NCBI GenBank assembly: GCA_033439685.1
Contig: JAUEDM010000009.1
Coordinates: forward strand, 62,001-126,000
Source: Apodospora peruviana
Taxonomy: Eukaryota; Ascomycota; Sordariomycetes; Sordariales; Lasiosphaeriaceae
Direction of reading: 5' to 3'
DNA: 64,000 bases
The position numbers and the translations under genes are program-made. This document shows, in pieces, positions 12,120 through 24,831 of the stretch (position 1 is the first letter of the stretch; every line of letters starts with the position of its first letter). The notes under the pieces are model-generated. The model worked only from the letters and a program-made list of their open reading frames with translations. It did not search any database and was not told the origin of the DNA.

Positions 12120-13698
12120 TGAAAAAAGACTATGTTATTTTCGAAAGTTTTATGTATTTACTTGCTTTTTGTGTAGCTGAAGGAGATTGCGTCGATATCA
12201 CTGACACCTAGGTCGCGCAAGGCAGAGACAATAGGACGGCTTTTGTTAAATGGATCGCCTATGACCTGCTCCACCACGAATGACTGCGTCACTGGGCCTT
12301 CAGTACGGTGCAGGGGGTTTGTCAATCAAATGATAAATAACGATGTATTCGTATCTGGTGTTTTCGACTGTCAACTACATATGGCGAGCGGCCAACTGAA
12401 TTAAGTCTTGCCTCTGGGTTCTGAGCTAACCAGCATTCGTACGTCACAGATTCAAGGCGTTACCACTTGAGAGCATTGGCCATCTTCCTTCCGCTCATGG
12501 TCCCGACTTGCCATCATGTCATTCCAGATTATGAGACGCATACACACTGGGTGAACATCCATGTATAAGAGTTGCAAATAATGACAACAAATTCTGGGCT
12601 GGATTTGGTCTACCCATATCTGGATATCTCTATTATCTGGCGTGGATCTCGAAGATCTGTCTAGTTTGAATGGCGCCGACTCAGGGATCGCTTCTGGTCG
12701 CCCCAGCTTGGGACTATGCAAACATGAGCGAAGAAGGAAAATCTTCAGGCTTCACGATCAGCAAAGCCAGCAGTAGGGGTGATTTGAGGAACACCACGAC
12801 CAGGAGATCGATACTGACACGCAATCTGCCTCCCGGGAATCTAGTGGATCAGACGTGTGTCCCAATCCCGGTAACATCACGTATACATATAGTCATGGTG
12901 AACCTCCGCATTCAAAGTTAATAGTCCACCAGCGGGGTTAAAAAAGAAAAGAAAACAAGATGGCCAGCATCACGGGTTACGCCGCCCAGTGACACCGTTG
13001 AATTTTGGTATTCGTTCAAATTGTGCAACCCTGCCTGACCTCATCCCCCAGCTTACCCTGCATCGCGATTCGTAGATAAGACCGACCAAGCAAGCCAAGT
13101 AGATACTAGGGATTTTCATTGACTCATATTTTGTGACCACTGTATCTGGAAACTCGGGTGGCTGTCGCCTTGGGGTAAGATGCCGTTGCTTTGAGTGTCT
13201 TTCGTCGAGCTCTGGGCGCCGTAGAGCTGGAACAATAAGATGAGAATGTATCTTTGTATTCTCTTGAGAACAAGATGGAGCTGATCTTTTAACAAAGCCT
13301 ATCAATGACAACAGCTGGGATTCTTCGCCGAGGTCTCTGTTCTTTGGTTCAACAGGGGGTCGGCTCCACCCCGAAGGCTTAATAGGCAGGTTCATGTGCT
13401 CGTGGAGCTTGAGCAGGATTCCACCTGACCCTTGACTAAACCTCGAGCATCAGCTGGCAGCGTCACTAAGCGTCGACTTGCACTCTTTTTGTGCTTTAAA
13501 AAAAAAATCTATTTACTAGCCAAGTAAAGGAGTGGTTCCAACAAGATCGAATTTGAAAACCCGAGAGTCCTGAATGTCACTACAACAATAATAGCACCTC
13601 GGTAAACAACACCTCGTGAAGCTCAACTTCAACACGACCTCGTCTATCGTGCTTAATCTGTGCTTTTTGAACAGCAGGCTGGGCACATACCCCGAAGA
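12120..13698. other. Divergent promoter region between thioesterase-like gene and PKS
   Basis: This 1.6-kb gap separates the divergently transcribed minus-strand thioesterase gene and plus-strand PKS, so it should hold both promoters. An A-rich run (GCTTTAAAAAAAAAATC) lies about 200 bases before the PKS start. A 141-codon minus frame at 12970-13395 has no recognisable features, although its inner methionine (KIPSIYLACLVGLIYE) resembles a signal peptide. I do not call it a gene. Confidence 0.4.
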
Positions 13699-16600
13699 AT
13701 GGCTCCTCATCAAACATCACCCCCCAATGGGACGGCATCTCCAGAGACTGGGACTCCAAGATATACGTACAGACCAGCTTCATTTACACCAGAATCGGCA
13801 TGGGCAGACAGCCCGGAAGGGACCGAGTTGGCCAAGCCCATAGCCATCATCGGCATGGCCATGCGCCTTCCGGGAAGCGTACGGTCGGGTGACGACCTCT
13901 GGGACTTCCTCTCCACGAAGAAGAGCGGACTCTGCGATATCCCCAAGAACCGGTTCAACGTCGACGGGTTCTACGACCCGAATCGAGGCCCGGGGACGAT
14001 TCCGGTCAACAAGGGATATTTCCTCCATGACGTGCAGATCGAGGAGTTCGACACCAACGTCTTCCCCATCCCCAAGATGGAACTTGAGCGCCTGGATCCT
14101 GCCCAGAGACAGTTACTCCAGGTAGCCTACGAGTGCATAGAGAGCGCAGGCGGGATCTCGTGGCGTGGGAGCAGAACTGGGTGCTACATCGGCGAGTTCG
14201 GCGAGGAATATGCCGACAGTTCTGCACGCGAGTCACAGCAAAGGGGCAACTTACGGTACACCGGCTTTGCCGATTTCGCAATAGCCAACAGGCTTTCATA
14301 TGAGCTTGACCTTCAAGGCCCGAGGTAAGGGGGAACCCTCCAGCCGAAACAAGCTCTTAGAAGCAGCAAAGATTAGGAAACTGACTGCGAGACTTTCAGT
14401 ATGGTGGTCAAGACCGCTTGCTCGTCTTCCCTCGTGTGCCTCGACCTGGCCTGCAAGGCCATCCAGAGCGGCGAATGCGACAGTGCCCTCGTCGGCGGCA
14501 TCAGTATGCTCTTCTCGCCCGCCACGTACATCAGCGTAACCGACCTCGGCGTCATCTCGCCCAACGGCCAGTGTCGGAGCTTTGACGCTGGCGCGGACGG
14601 CTACGCGCGAGGAGAGGCCGTCAACATGGTCATGATCAAGAGGCTGGATCACGCTCTGAGGGACAAGGACCCCATCCGTTCCGTCATCCGCGGGACCGGT
14701 GTCAACACCGACGGCAGAACCAACGGCATGCTGACCCCAAGCTCCGCCATGCAAGCGGATCTCATCCGGCGCACATACGAGATCGCTGGAATAGATGACC
14801 TGTCACAGACCGCCGTCGTGGAGTGTCACGGCACCGGAACTCCGGTTGGCGACCCCATCGAGACGGAGGCTGTCGGACGGTGCTTTGGCGACGACGGCGT
14901 CATCATCACATCAGTAAGACCTTGGAACGCCTCCCCTATCGATATAGGCACAATCTCTGTCCGCCTGTCCTGATAAACTGACCGCGTGTCCAGGTCAAAC
15001 CAAATCTTGGACACGCTGAAGCCGCCGCCGGCCTGTCCAGCCTGATCAAGTGTGTCCTAAGCTTGGAGCATCGGCAAGTGCTGCCAAATATCAACTTCAA
15101 GACGCCGAATCCAGACAGTAAGTGCAACAACAAGCCGCGGTTTAAATCATGAGAGATGGTACAGCCCAGGAGATTGACGTATGTCCCGCAAGTCCCGTTT
15201 GAGAAATACAAACTTCACGTCCCGACCGAGGTCGAATCTTGGCCGCAGGGTCGAGCAGAGAGGATAAGCATCAACAGCTTCGGCATCGGAGGCGTCAACG
15301 CGCACGTTTGTCTTGTCTGAATCCACGAGAGAGTGTGCCTCACTTGCTGATACGGTGCAGGTAATCATCGAATCCCCGACGCAGTTTGGAATCAAGAAGC
15401 CTGGCAACGGCGTTGTCAGCCGCGGCTTACACACAAGCGGCGATTCTGTTCCCAATGGCGCTCAAAAGCAGCATAAGCATGATCACCTTCAAGACCAAAG
15501 CGCCGGCATGAACGGCGATTATACGAACGGCACTGCTGTCAACGGGGCGAACGGCGACGAAAAGTGTGCTGACGATGGACCGAATCTCCTGGTCTTCTCC
15601 GCCTACAGCTCTGAGTCTCTCGATCGGCAGATCAGTGCTTACCGTGACTTTGCAGCAACTCACCGAGGCACCTCGCTCAAGGACCTCGCATATACCTTGT
15701 CGAGTCGGCGCGATCACAGGCCTTACCGGGCTTATGCCATCGCCGACGACGTATCTGGTGTCCAAGACGCCTCCGCCACCGTTAACGCCGTCATAGATGG
15801 AGAAGCTCCGCCGGTGGGCTGGATCTTCACCGGACAGGGTGCGCAGTGGCCCGAGATGGGCGCCAGGCTGATCGATACCAGTGCTGTGTTCAGAAACAGG
15901 ATCCGTAAGCTGGACAAGTACCTGCAGACTCTGAAGCTGGAGCCACCGGTGAGCATTGAAGGTGAGAAGCTGGCCCGAAGTTCCCTCCCCTGGCCTCAAT
16001 GTAACGTATATGGGAAAGCCTTTGACCCCAATGCTGACACTGACTCGTAGCCGAGCTGCGCAAGCCCAAGGAACACAGTCGAGTGCACCGTCCCGAGATG
16101 GGACATCTCGTATGTGTCGCCATGCAGGTAGCCCTGGTTGACGTCCTGCGCTCCTGGAATATCACCCCAGACTTTGTCCTGGGCCACTCGTCGGGCGAAA
16201 CATCCGCTGCCTACGCCTGCGGAGCCATCACGGCGGAGGCTGCCGTATACGCCGCAACGAGGCGAGGCATCGGCAACGCATCTTCCCAGAGGAAAGGGTC
16301 CATGGCTGCCGTCGGGCTGGGCAGGGATGAGGTACAGCCGTTCCTGCTCGAGGGGGTCAACATCGCATGCGAGAACAGCCAGAGCAACGTCACGCTGTCG
16401 GGAGATGCGGAGCAGGTTGAGAGTATCGTAGCGACGGTCAAGGCCGAAAGGCCGGGGGTCTTTGCTCGTTTGCTCCGGGTAGAGAAGGCGTATCACTCGC
16501 GTAAGTTCCAACTACTGCCTGCCGTCGTCTCTACCGCCGTTCCCGTCATCATTTCTGGGATGGCGTGCCTGTCTGGAAGGTTGTGCACCCGCTGACCGAT

Positions 16601-19600
16601 GTACTCAAAATAGATCACATGTATGAATACGGGCCGGTGTATGAGGAGCAGCTGAAGCCCGTGGTTCGCAGTGCTGACCCCGAGATCCCATTCTACTCCT
16701 CCGTCACCGGTGACCGCCTGACCGGCGAGGGACAGCTCGGGGCATCGTATTGGCGGGCGAATATGGAGAACACGGTTCTCTTCAACCCGGCGCTTCGCTC
16801 CGCCCTCCGAGATCGACCCGGAAAACTGGTGCTGATCGAATTGGGACCTCATCCCGCCCTTGAAGGACCAGTCGGCCAGATTCTTCGAGATCTGGGTCGC
16901 ACAGACGACGTCTACCTTGGGACCTGTGTCAGGGGCAGGGAATGCGATCGCAGCCTGCTACACCTCGCCGGAAAGCTGTACCAGCAGTCGATACCGATGG
17001 ACCTTGCAACGATCTGCCCACCCGGCGCCGTCCTGACGAACTTACCACGCTATGCCTGGGACCAGGACACGACGTACTGGGAAGAATCCAGGGTTGTGCG
17101 CGGCTGGAGGCTCCGGGAACATCCGCCGCACGAGCTTCTCGGGAGCAGAGTCCTGGAGACAGAGGGCGAACCATGTTGGAGAAAGGTGATGGCTCTCGAG
17201 GACTCTCCGTGGTTGGATGGCCACGAGGTCAACGGCCAGGTCGTGTTCCCGGCTGCTGGGTACATCTCCATGGTGGGCGAGGCGCTTCGACAGTTGACCG
17301 GCGACTCGACATTCACCGTCAGGAACGTACGCATCATGTCGGGCCTGGTGCTGAGCTCAAACAAGCCGGTCGAGCTAGTCACTCTATTGAGGTCGAGCAC
17401 TTTGGGCACGTCAGATGATTCGGAATGGTTTGAGTTCACCATCACCTCGTTCGACGGCACTGCATGGGTCCGGAACTGCCACGGCGAGGCCATGGCGTCA
17501 AGTGACAAGTCGTTTCACCTCGACTCTATCTCTCCTGCAGCGGGATCTTTCCCTCGCAAGCTTGACAGGAGGGACTCTTACGATATCCTGAGACGAGTTG
17601 GCTTCAACTACACCGGAGAGTTTGAAGGGATGGCAGATATCTCGGTCTCGCCGTCGTCGCTTCAAGCCCACGGTGTCACTTCCCCGGGTCGCCAAGTGAC
17701 CGATAGGTTGTCCCGATGCGCTACGTACTCGGTGCACCCAGCGGTGATTGATCAATGCTTCCAGCTCTTCACGGTGGCCCTATGCCGCGGACTGAGGCGC
17801 AGCAACAGGCGACTGGCGGTCCCGACTTTCATCGAGGAGTTGGTCGTGTCGCCGAGCGTATCGCCCCTGAGCGTCACCGCCAAGATCAACAGTCTGGATG
17901 AGGTGGGATCCTGGACAGGCGATTTCGTTGCCCTGGCGGCCGGGGAACCCGTCGTAAAGCTCAAGGGGATGAAGTCCGTGGTTCTTGCGAGCCCGGCGCA
18001 GTCCGAGCTGCCTCTATCCACGGAACTCGAGTGGAAGCCGCACAGCGATTTTGTCGGACTCGAAGTCGGCCTGCACCCGCGTGTACCGAGGAAAAAGGAG
18101 TGGGCTCTGCTGGAGGAGCTCATTCTGCTGTGCAATCTTGACCATCTCGACCAGATCAAGACCGATGACAGCACTGCGCCCTATCTTATCAAGCTCCTGG
18201 GCTGGATGCGCCTTGTTACGGATCGATATAGGTCCGGCAACAACCTGTTCGTGTCTGTAGGTGCTGGCCTCGAGCATTTAGACCACGATGAGCGAGTCGC
18301 CAGGATTGATTCCCTTATGGCCCGACTTGCTGACACGCAGGACGTTGTCTTCGCCAGGGCGATCCATCGCCTCTTTATCGAGGCACCCTCCATATTCGCG
18401 GGCCAGGGCCATCCCTTGCACATTCTCATGCCCGACAATGTTCTGAGCGACTTTTACGACGCGACATCCTTCGACATGGCCGATGCCGTCCGCCTGGTGG
18501 CCAACACGAACCCTCACATGCGCGTCCTCGAGGTTGGCGCGGGAACTGGCAGCATGACGGCCAGGCTTCTCCGCGCCTTGACGTCCTCCCATGGCGAGCG
18601 CCTCTACAGCCAGTACGGGTACACTGATGTGTCGGCCGGCTTCATGGCTGTGGGGAAGCAGCGCTTTGCCGCTGTCGAGAACATCGATTACGATGTGCTG
18701 GACATATCGAAGGATCCAAAGGAGCAGGGATTCAAGCCCGGCAGCTACGATCTTGTTATCGCTTCCAACGTAGGTCCAAGCAGCGACTGGGAGCCTCCAT
18801 GGCCTGCCTGTTGTGGATTGAGAATGTTAATGATGAGGTATTCCAGGTTCTGCATGCTACCCCCAGTCTGAATGAGACACTTCGCAACGTCTATAGTTTA
18901 TTGAAACCCAGTGGACGCTTGTTCCTGGAGGAACTCACTCCAGGTATGTTTTGGTCTCTCTTTTGCTCAATGCAGTATATGCGAATAAAGTACTGACAGC
19001 AACTAGATGCAATGTTCGTAAATTATGTCATGGTGAGTTTGGACCATTTCTTTCACCCTCCTTGTTTCCACAGAATCTGGCATCGCGTGGTCTAAGGTGG
19101 TATGTATATGGACGTGCGAGGGGAGTCAACCCACAACGACGCTACATCCACCAACGAAAGGATTGATATTTCCTTTTTCTCTTACCGTGATGGTCTCTTT
19201 ACGCAACAATAGGACACGAGCTGATTACAGTCTTTCCGAAGGGCTTCTTCTACGGCTGGTGGCTCGGTACCGAGGACAATCGTGTGGAGCAGCCATGGAT
19301 CGCGCCCGAATGCTGGGCTGAGAAGTTGGTCGCCGCGGGATTCCAGAAGCCCGAAGCCATCGTTCTGGATAGTCCCAAGCCATATCAGATCAGCGCGGGG
19401 ATCATCGCTTCACGGGGGGTACGATCGACCTTGCCCTCCAATGTGGCGGTTTTGTGCCATACCGCCCATGAGCCCCATGCGGTAGAGATGATATCCCATC
19501 TCGGTTCCATGGGCATAGACGTCGAGACATGCCTCTGGGGCCAGCCTCTCCCGTCTTGCGACATCATTTCCGTTCTCGAGCTCGAGAAGCCGTTACTGCA

Positions 19601-22415
19601 CGAAATGTCCGAGGAGACCTTCAAGACCATCATTGCATACTTCCAGAGCCACAAGGCAAAGGTGATCTGGGTGACCGAAGCATGCCAGATAGACTGTGCG
19701 AGCCCCGAATTTGCAATGATGCTCGGCCTCGCCAGGACGGTCCGGAACGAGTACTCACTTCAGATGTACACCGTTGAGCTCGACAAAAAGACAACTACGA
19801 GCAGGGCCACAGAGGCGATCATTGATATTTGGAGCCGGGTCAGCACTCCGGACATAGATCCCGAGTCTATGGATCACGACTACGAATATGCCTTGATCGA
19901 CGGCAGGATCCTGATTCCACGATTCCACTGGCAGACGATGTCGGGTGCATTTTCGGGGGCCGCGCGCAAAGAGACAAATGATGCCGAGATCACTCTCAAG
20001 CACCTCAACATGGCAACACCAGGTCTTCTACGCACAATGAAGTGGATCGACGGCGGCGTTCCGAGCGCTCCTGCCAAGGGCGAGGTGTTGGTCGACGTGA
20101 AGGCCGTTGGTCTCAACTTCAGGGTTCGTGCTCCTCCACCCCAATCCCAGCCTTTACCTTGCATGATACTCGGTCTGACACCATCTCCAGGATGTTATTC
20201 TGGCTCTGGGTGTAGTCGAAGGGAATCCCAGCGGAATGGGCCACGAGGGCAGCGGTGTTATCCGTGCAGTGGGGCCAGATGTTCAAGATCTTTCCGTTGG
20301 TGACAGGGTGATGTTCATCCACGACGGCTGCTTCACCACGCATATGACGTTGTCCAAGGACATCTGCGTCAAGCTCGACGACTCGACGAGCTTTGTCCAG
20401 GGTGCCGCTCTGCCCGCCGTGTATGCAACCGCTCTGGCGGCACTGGTCGATGTTTGCAGGCTTCAAAGAGGACAGGTAAGTGTCGGCCCTTCTTGTCCCT
20501 CTGTTCAATGAACAGCACGGTAACCTTTTGAATAGTCCGTGCTCATCCATGCGGCATGTGGTGGCGTCGGTTTGGCCGCGATCCAGATTGCACAGAACAT
20601 TGGGGCACAGGTAAACAACCCCAAGATACAGAAGGCCTCGTTCCCATCTCCATCTCTATTGGATAACTGACGTGCTGCGTGAAGATATACTGCACAGTAG
20701 GAAGCGAGCCGAAGCGGAGGTACCTCGAGGACACCTACAATATCCCGGCGGACCACATTTTCAACTCCCGCGACGTTACGTTCCTTCCAGATGTCATGCG
20801 CGCGACCAATGGACGCGGAGTTGACGTCGTCCTCAACTCACTCTCGGGCGACCTCCTCCACGCGACGTGGAAGTGCGTCGCCGAGTTTGGTGTGATGGTA
20901 GAGATTGGAAAACGCGACTTCCAGCGCCGGTCAAAGCTCGCCATGGATGTGTTCGAGGCGAACCGGAGCTTCGTGGGCCTGGATATACGCGGGCTTTCCA
21001 TCTCTCGCCCGGAGAGGGCCGCCGATCTGATGCGTCGATGCGTCGACTTGATCCGGTCGAGGGCCATCCAGGGTCCTGTCGCGTGCACGACTTTCCCAGC
21101 TGTCGAGATCCAAGATGCCTACAGGTACATGCAGAGCGCGAAGCATATCGGCAAGATTGTCATCGAGATGCCTGATGTCCCGCAGGACCTTGATGCAGGT
21201 GCTCCTTTAGAGGGCGAGTCGACCGAGCTGGAAGTGTCTCGCAGGCCCAATCCCAGCTTCGACCTGGACCGTAGCTATCTCCTCGTGGGTGGTTTGGGAG
21301 GGCTGGGACGTGCTGTGGCGACGTGGATGGTGGAACACGGAGCGCGGGTCTTGGTCTTCCTCTCCAGATCGGCCCGGGAGAATGATGATAACCGAGACTT
21401 CCTCAACGACCTCCGTTCCGAAGGCTGCACTGTGCTGTTGGTTCCCGGCAGCGTCAGCAACCTTGAGGACGTCCAAAGAGCGGTGGCAATTGCTACGGCT
21501 GACCAGCCACTCGGTGGCCTCATCAACCTTTCCATGGTCCTCAGGGATGTCACGCTCAACAAGATGACATACTCGGACTGGACCGCGGCTGTGGAGCCAA
21601 AGGTCAGGGGAACGTGGAATCTGCATCATGCCACTGCAAACTGTGCTGCATTGGAGTTCTTCATCCTGTTCTCTTCACAAAACGCTCAGATCGGCCAATG
21701 GGGCCAGGGCAACTACGCGGCTGCCAACACTTTCCTCGACGCCTTTGCCCAGTACCGGCACGGGCACAACCTCGTCGCTTCGGTCATTGATGTGGGTCTC
21801 ATGGGCGAAGTGGGCTTCGCGGCGGAGAACCGCGCGATCCTGAAGAAGCTGGGCAGGATCGGCATGTATATCTTGCAAGAGACAGACCTGCTCGACGCCA
21901 TCAACCTAGCTCTTCTAAAGTCACAGCCAATCCGCGAGTTGCAAGACAAGACGAGTCGATACGTCACGCCGGGCTACGTCGGTATCGGTCTCAACACCAC
22001 GACGCCCATGTCTGCCGCTTCGACCCGCGTCCCGTGGAAGCGAGACCTGCGCATGAGTATCTACCACAACATGGATAACTCCAGCGGGAACGTCAGTGGC
22101 GAGGGCTCCTCCAAGGGAAGCTCGCTCAAGGTCATCCTGGCCGCCGAGCCATCTGAAGAGAAGAAAACCGAGGTCATCGCCAGGGCCCTCGCCGGCACTC
22201 TCGGGAACTTCCTGATCAAGGACGGGAGCAACTTCCCACTCGACAAGCCCCTCAAGATGCTGGGCATGGATTCTTTGATCGCCATGGAGGTGCGGAACTG
22301 GATCCGACAGAACATCGGCACCGAGACAAGCACGTTCACTGTGCTGCAGAGCTCGTCCTTCATGCATCTTGCCGGCGAGATCAGGGCGGCGATGAATGCG
22401 GCGAACGAGGAGTGA
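13699..22415 (+). CDS. Highly reducing iterative type I polyketide synthase (KS-AT-DH-MT-ER-KR-ACP)
   Basis: Thirteen exons (13699-14324, 14400-14913, 14994-15117, 15193-15305, 15361-15961, 16051-16500, 16614-18769, 18847-18943, 19007-19032, 19242-20123, 20191-20475, 20536-20610, 20685-22415) give 2559 residues, all in phase. KS (about 45-460) has TACSSS (C216), ECHGTGTPVGDP and KPNLGHAEAAAG. AT has GHSSGE near 703. DH has WLDGHEVNGQVVFPAAGY near 1008 and VHPAVIDQ near 1187. The C-methyltransferase has LEVGAGTGSMT near 1448 and NYVMGFFYGWWLG. ER has HAACGGVGLAA near 1965. KR has VGGLGGLG near 2184 and SSQNA/NYAAAN. ACP has LGMDSL with the phosphopantetheine serine near 2510. No domain looks inactivated, and there is no terminal thioesterase, reductase or NRPS part, so release must be in trans. 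The residue before TACSSS is lysine where aspartate is usual. Expected product: a short, reduced, C-methylated acyl chain. Confidence 0.97.
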
Positions 22416-22953
22416 TGCAGGCTTGTGTTTGATGGGTTTTTTTAACGGAGATGGATATATATGATGCTGCTTTACGCCAAAAGATGTAGATACACGTTTT
22501 GAAAATGCTCCACAGACTTTGACAAAAACCCTGACGAGTTATGTGATGCATCAAGGGATATCATCCCCACGGGATATCATCCCCGGTAAAGTAGAAAATA
22601 AGATACTCTACTTCTACTCCGACTCTGCATCATGATTCTGTACTCCCACTTGCTCTGGTTTCCTCCTAGCCGGCGAGAAATGTCAAATATATGCCTTGTC
22701 ATTTGTTTTCTGCTAATTTGTAATACGTGGAATTGAAGACGACGAGGAAGTGACAGCTGAGTCAGGAGGCCTGGTACACATACATGCATCTTGGTATGGA
22801 TTCCCAGCTCACATATATCCACAGGGGATCCTAATCCCTGCGTCTTTATCTCCTTTCTCGATTCTGAGATATGTATCTGTTACGGATAGATCCTATAAGT
22901 CCTACTCGACTCGGTGGTTGGCCAGCATTGGATCCCAATCACCTCGCGGCAGA
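22416..22953. other. PKS 3' region and FMN-dehydrogenase promoter
   Basis: The PKS stop is followed by a T-run (GGGTTTTTTTAACGG) and a short direct repeat (GGGATATCATCCCC, about 22556-22583). The following 350 bases should carry the promoter of the downstream flavoenzyme. No other gene is seen. Confidence 0.4.
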
Positions 22954-24553
22954 ATGACAAGGCCAATTTCGCGTGAAGAGCTTGGCCAACACAACAAAGA
23001 CGGCGATCTCTGGATTTCGCTGAACGGAAAGGTGTATGATTTTTCCAACTTCCCATCTAGCCACCCCGGCGGACCTGAAGGTACGTCAAGATGGCCAACA
23101 CCAAGCACCAGAGGCAGATTCGTTAACGTGGGCGCGAGTGTCTGCAGTGATTTACCGCTACGCCGGACAAGATGCTTCAGAGGAGTACAACACGTTCCAC
23201 GCGCCAGAGCTGGTCAAGAGTACCCTTGGAGCTGAGAAGATGGTGGGTGATCTCCTCGACGTCGCGACCGCCGGCTCAGATGTCGTCAAGGCGACCTCAG
23301 TCAATGAGCAGAAACCGCATCTCGATGAACTTATCAACCTCTACGACCTCGAGGAAGTGGCCAAGCGAACTCTCACGGCCAAAGCATGGGCGTACATCGA
23401 CGGCGCCTCCAACGACAATCTGACCTACCGCTTCAACAACCGAGTCCTCAAGCACATATGGTTCCGCCCGGCCGTCATGAGGGGCGTCCGCTACGTCAAC
23501 ATGTCAACGACCCTGTTCGGCTGCAAGCTCGATGCCCCCATCTACATCTCGCCCACGGCCGCCGTCAGCGTCGCTGGACCGGACGGTGAGTTGGCGCAGG
23601 CCAGGGGAGCTGCGAGCAGCGGGATCATCGCGACGATCCCGAACATGGCGTCCCATCCTCTCGAGAACATCCTGGACGCGACGCCGGGGAGGGCCTTCTT
23701 CCAGCTCTACGTGAGCAACGACAGGCAGCAGTCCGAGGATATCGTCCGCAGGGTGACCGCGTCCGGAAAGATCAAGGCTATATTCGTGACTGTGGACTGT
23801 CCCGTCGTGTCAAAGCGCGAAGCGGACGAGCGCGCCAAGGGGAACTTATCCTCAGTCAATCCGTACAAAGACTCGTCACCCGTAGCCACTGCCGCTTCCC
23901 GCAAGGGACCGCCGCGCGGTGGTTTCGCCCGGCAGTCAGGCCAACAAGTCGACCCTAGCATCAGCTGGAGCGACCTGGCCTGGCTGCGCAGCATCACTGA
24001 TCTACCCCTGGTGTTGAAAGGCGTCCAGCGGCACGAGGATGCCGTCAAAGCGATGGAGCTCGGATTCGAAGGAATAGTTCTGAGCAACCACGGAGGGAGG
24101 GCAGCTGATAATGCTCCGCCAGCCATCTTGACCCTGCTGGAGCTGCACAGGAACTGTCCGCAGGTTTTCGGCGCCATGGAGATCCTCATCGATGGGGGGT
24201 TCCGAAGAGGCTCGGACATTATCAAAGCGATATGCCTCGGCGCGTCAGCTGTAGGACTCGGACGACCCTTCATGTACAGCGTCATGTATGGACAAGAGGG
24301 GACTGAGCGTGTGGTTGATAGTAAGTTTTCCGCCGCTTTCTCTCCGGGTTTTGCCTCATTGCTTCTCGACTGCTTGCTGATCCATTCTTCAGTACTCAAA
24401 GACGAAATCAAAACCTGCATGCAGCTCATTGGCATATGCGATCTTTTCGCGGATGCAAGTCCCGATTACTTGGTCACTAGTGAGGTTGACCACCTCGTTT
24501 GGAGCGGACAACATCCCTATGCGAGGAAGATGAACCGAAAATCCAGGATCTAG
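22954..24553 (+). CDS. Cytochrome b5-fused FMN-dependent 2-hydroxyacid dehydrogenase (flavocytochrome b2-like)
   Basis: Three exons (22954-23080, 23148-24320, 24393-24553) give 486 residues. Residues 1-80 form a cytochrome b5 domain: LWISLNGKVYDFSNF, the haem histidine in HPGG, and a second in NTFH. The rest is an FMN-binding alpha-hydroxyacid dehydrogenase barrel: AWAYIDGASNDNLTYRFN, WFRPAVMRGVRYV, YISPTAA, LYVSNDRQ, VTVDCPVVSKREAD, LVLKGVQRHEDA (active-site lysine), LSNHGGRAADNAP, LIDGGFRRGSD and GLGRPFMY. Such enzymes oxidise (S)-2-hydroxy acids to 2-oxo acids and pass electrons to cytochrome c. No clear mitochondrial presequence is present, unlike yeast Cyb2. It follows the PKS in the same direction about 540 bases downstream. 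I infer that it supplies the 2-oxo acid for the cluster aminotransferase, making it a pathway enzyme and not a lactate-growth enzyme. Confidence 0.9.
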
Positions 24554-24831
24554 ACTTATTCATCTAAATACAAATCTTCACCAAGTGCCAAGCTGGTTCC
24601 CATTAACCAACGTCACTCACCATGAGCCCTCTGAAGTGCTTGCCATGTGTTCTTTTTACAGCCATTGCCCGTGCCGATCATGTCGATGTAGAGCAGGTTG
24701 ACAACTCCATGGTCCGACCTTGCCGTTGACCGCCGCCTCTTCTCCACAACCCAACAAATGAACGATTGATAGATAGCTCGACCGATAGCCAGACCAAGGA
24801 ATCCGCGATCATCCTTGTTTCTGGGAGTTCG

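Noticed and set aside
12970..13395. 141-codon minus-strand frame with a signal-like inner methionine
   Set aside because: No conserved pattern and it lies in the promoter region of the PKS; insufficient support.
14296..14754. Long minus-strand frames opposite the PKS (for example 14296-14754, 15427-15999, 21921-22367, 30960-32955 opposite the exporter)
   Set aside because: They mirror GC-rich coding exons, have no domains and conflict with well-supported genes on the other strand.
24622..24729. Small frame MSPLKCLPCVLFTAIARAD after the FMN dehydrogenase
   Set aside because: Only 35 codons; the hydrophobic start is suggestive but nothing else supports a peptide gene.
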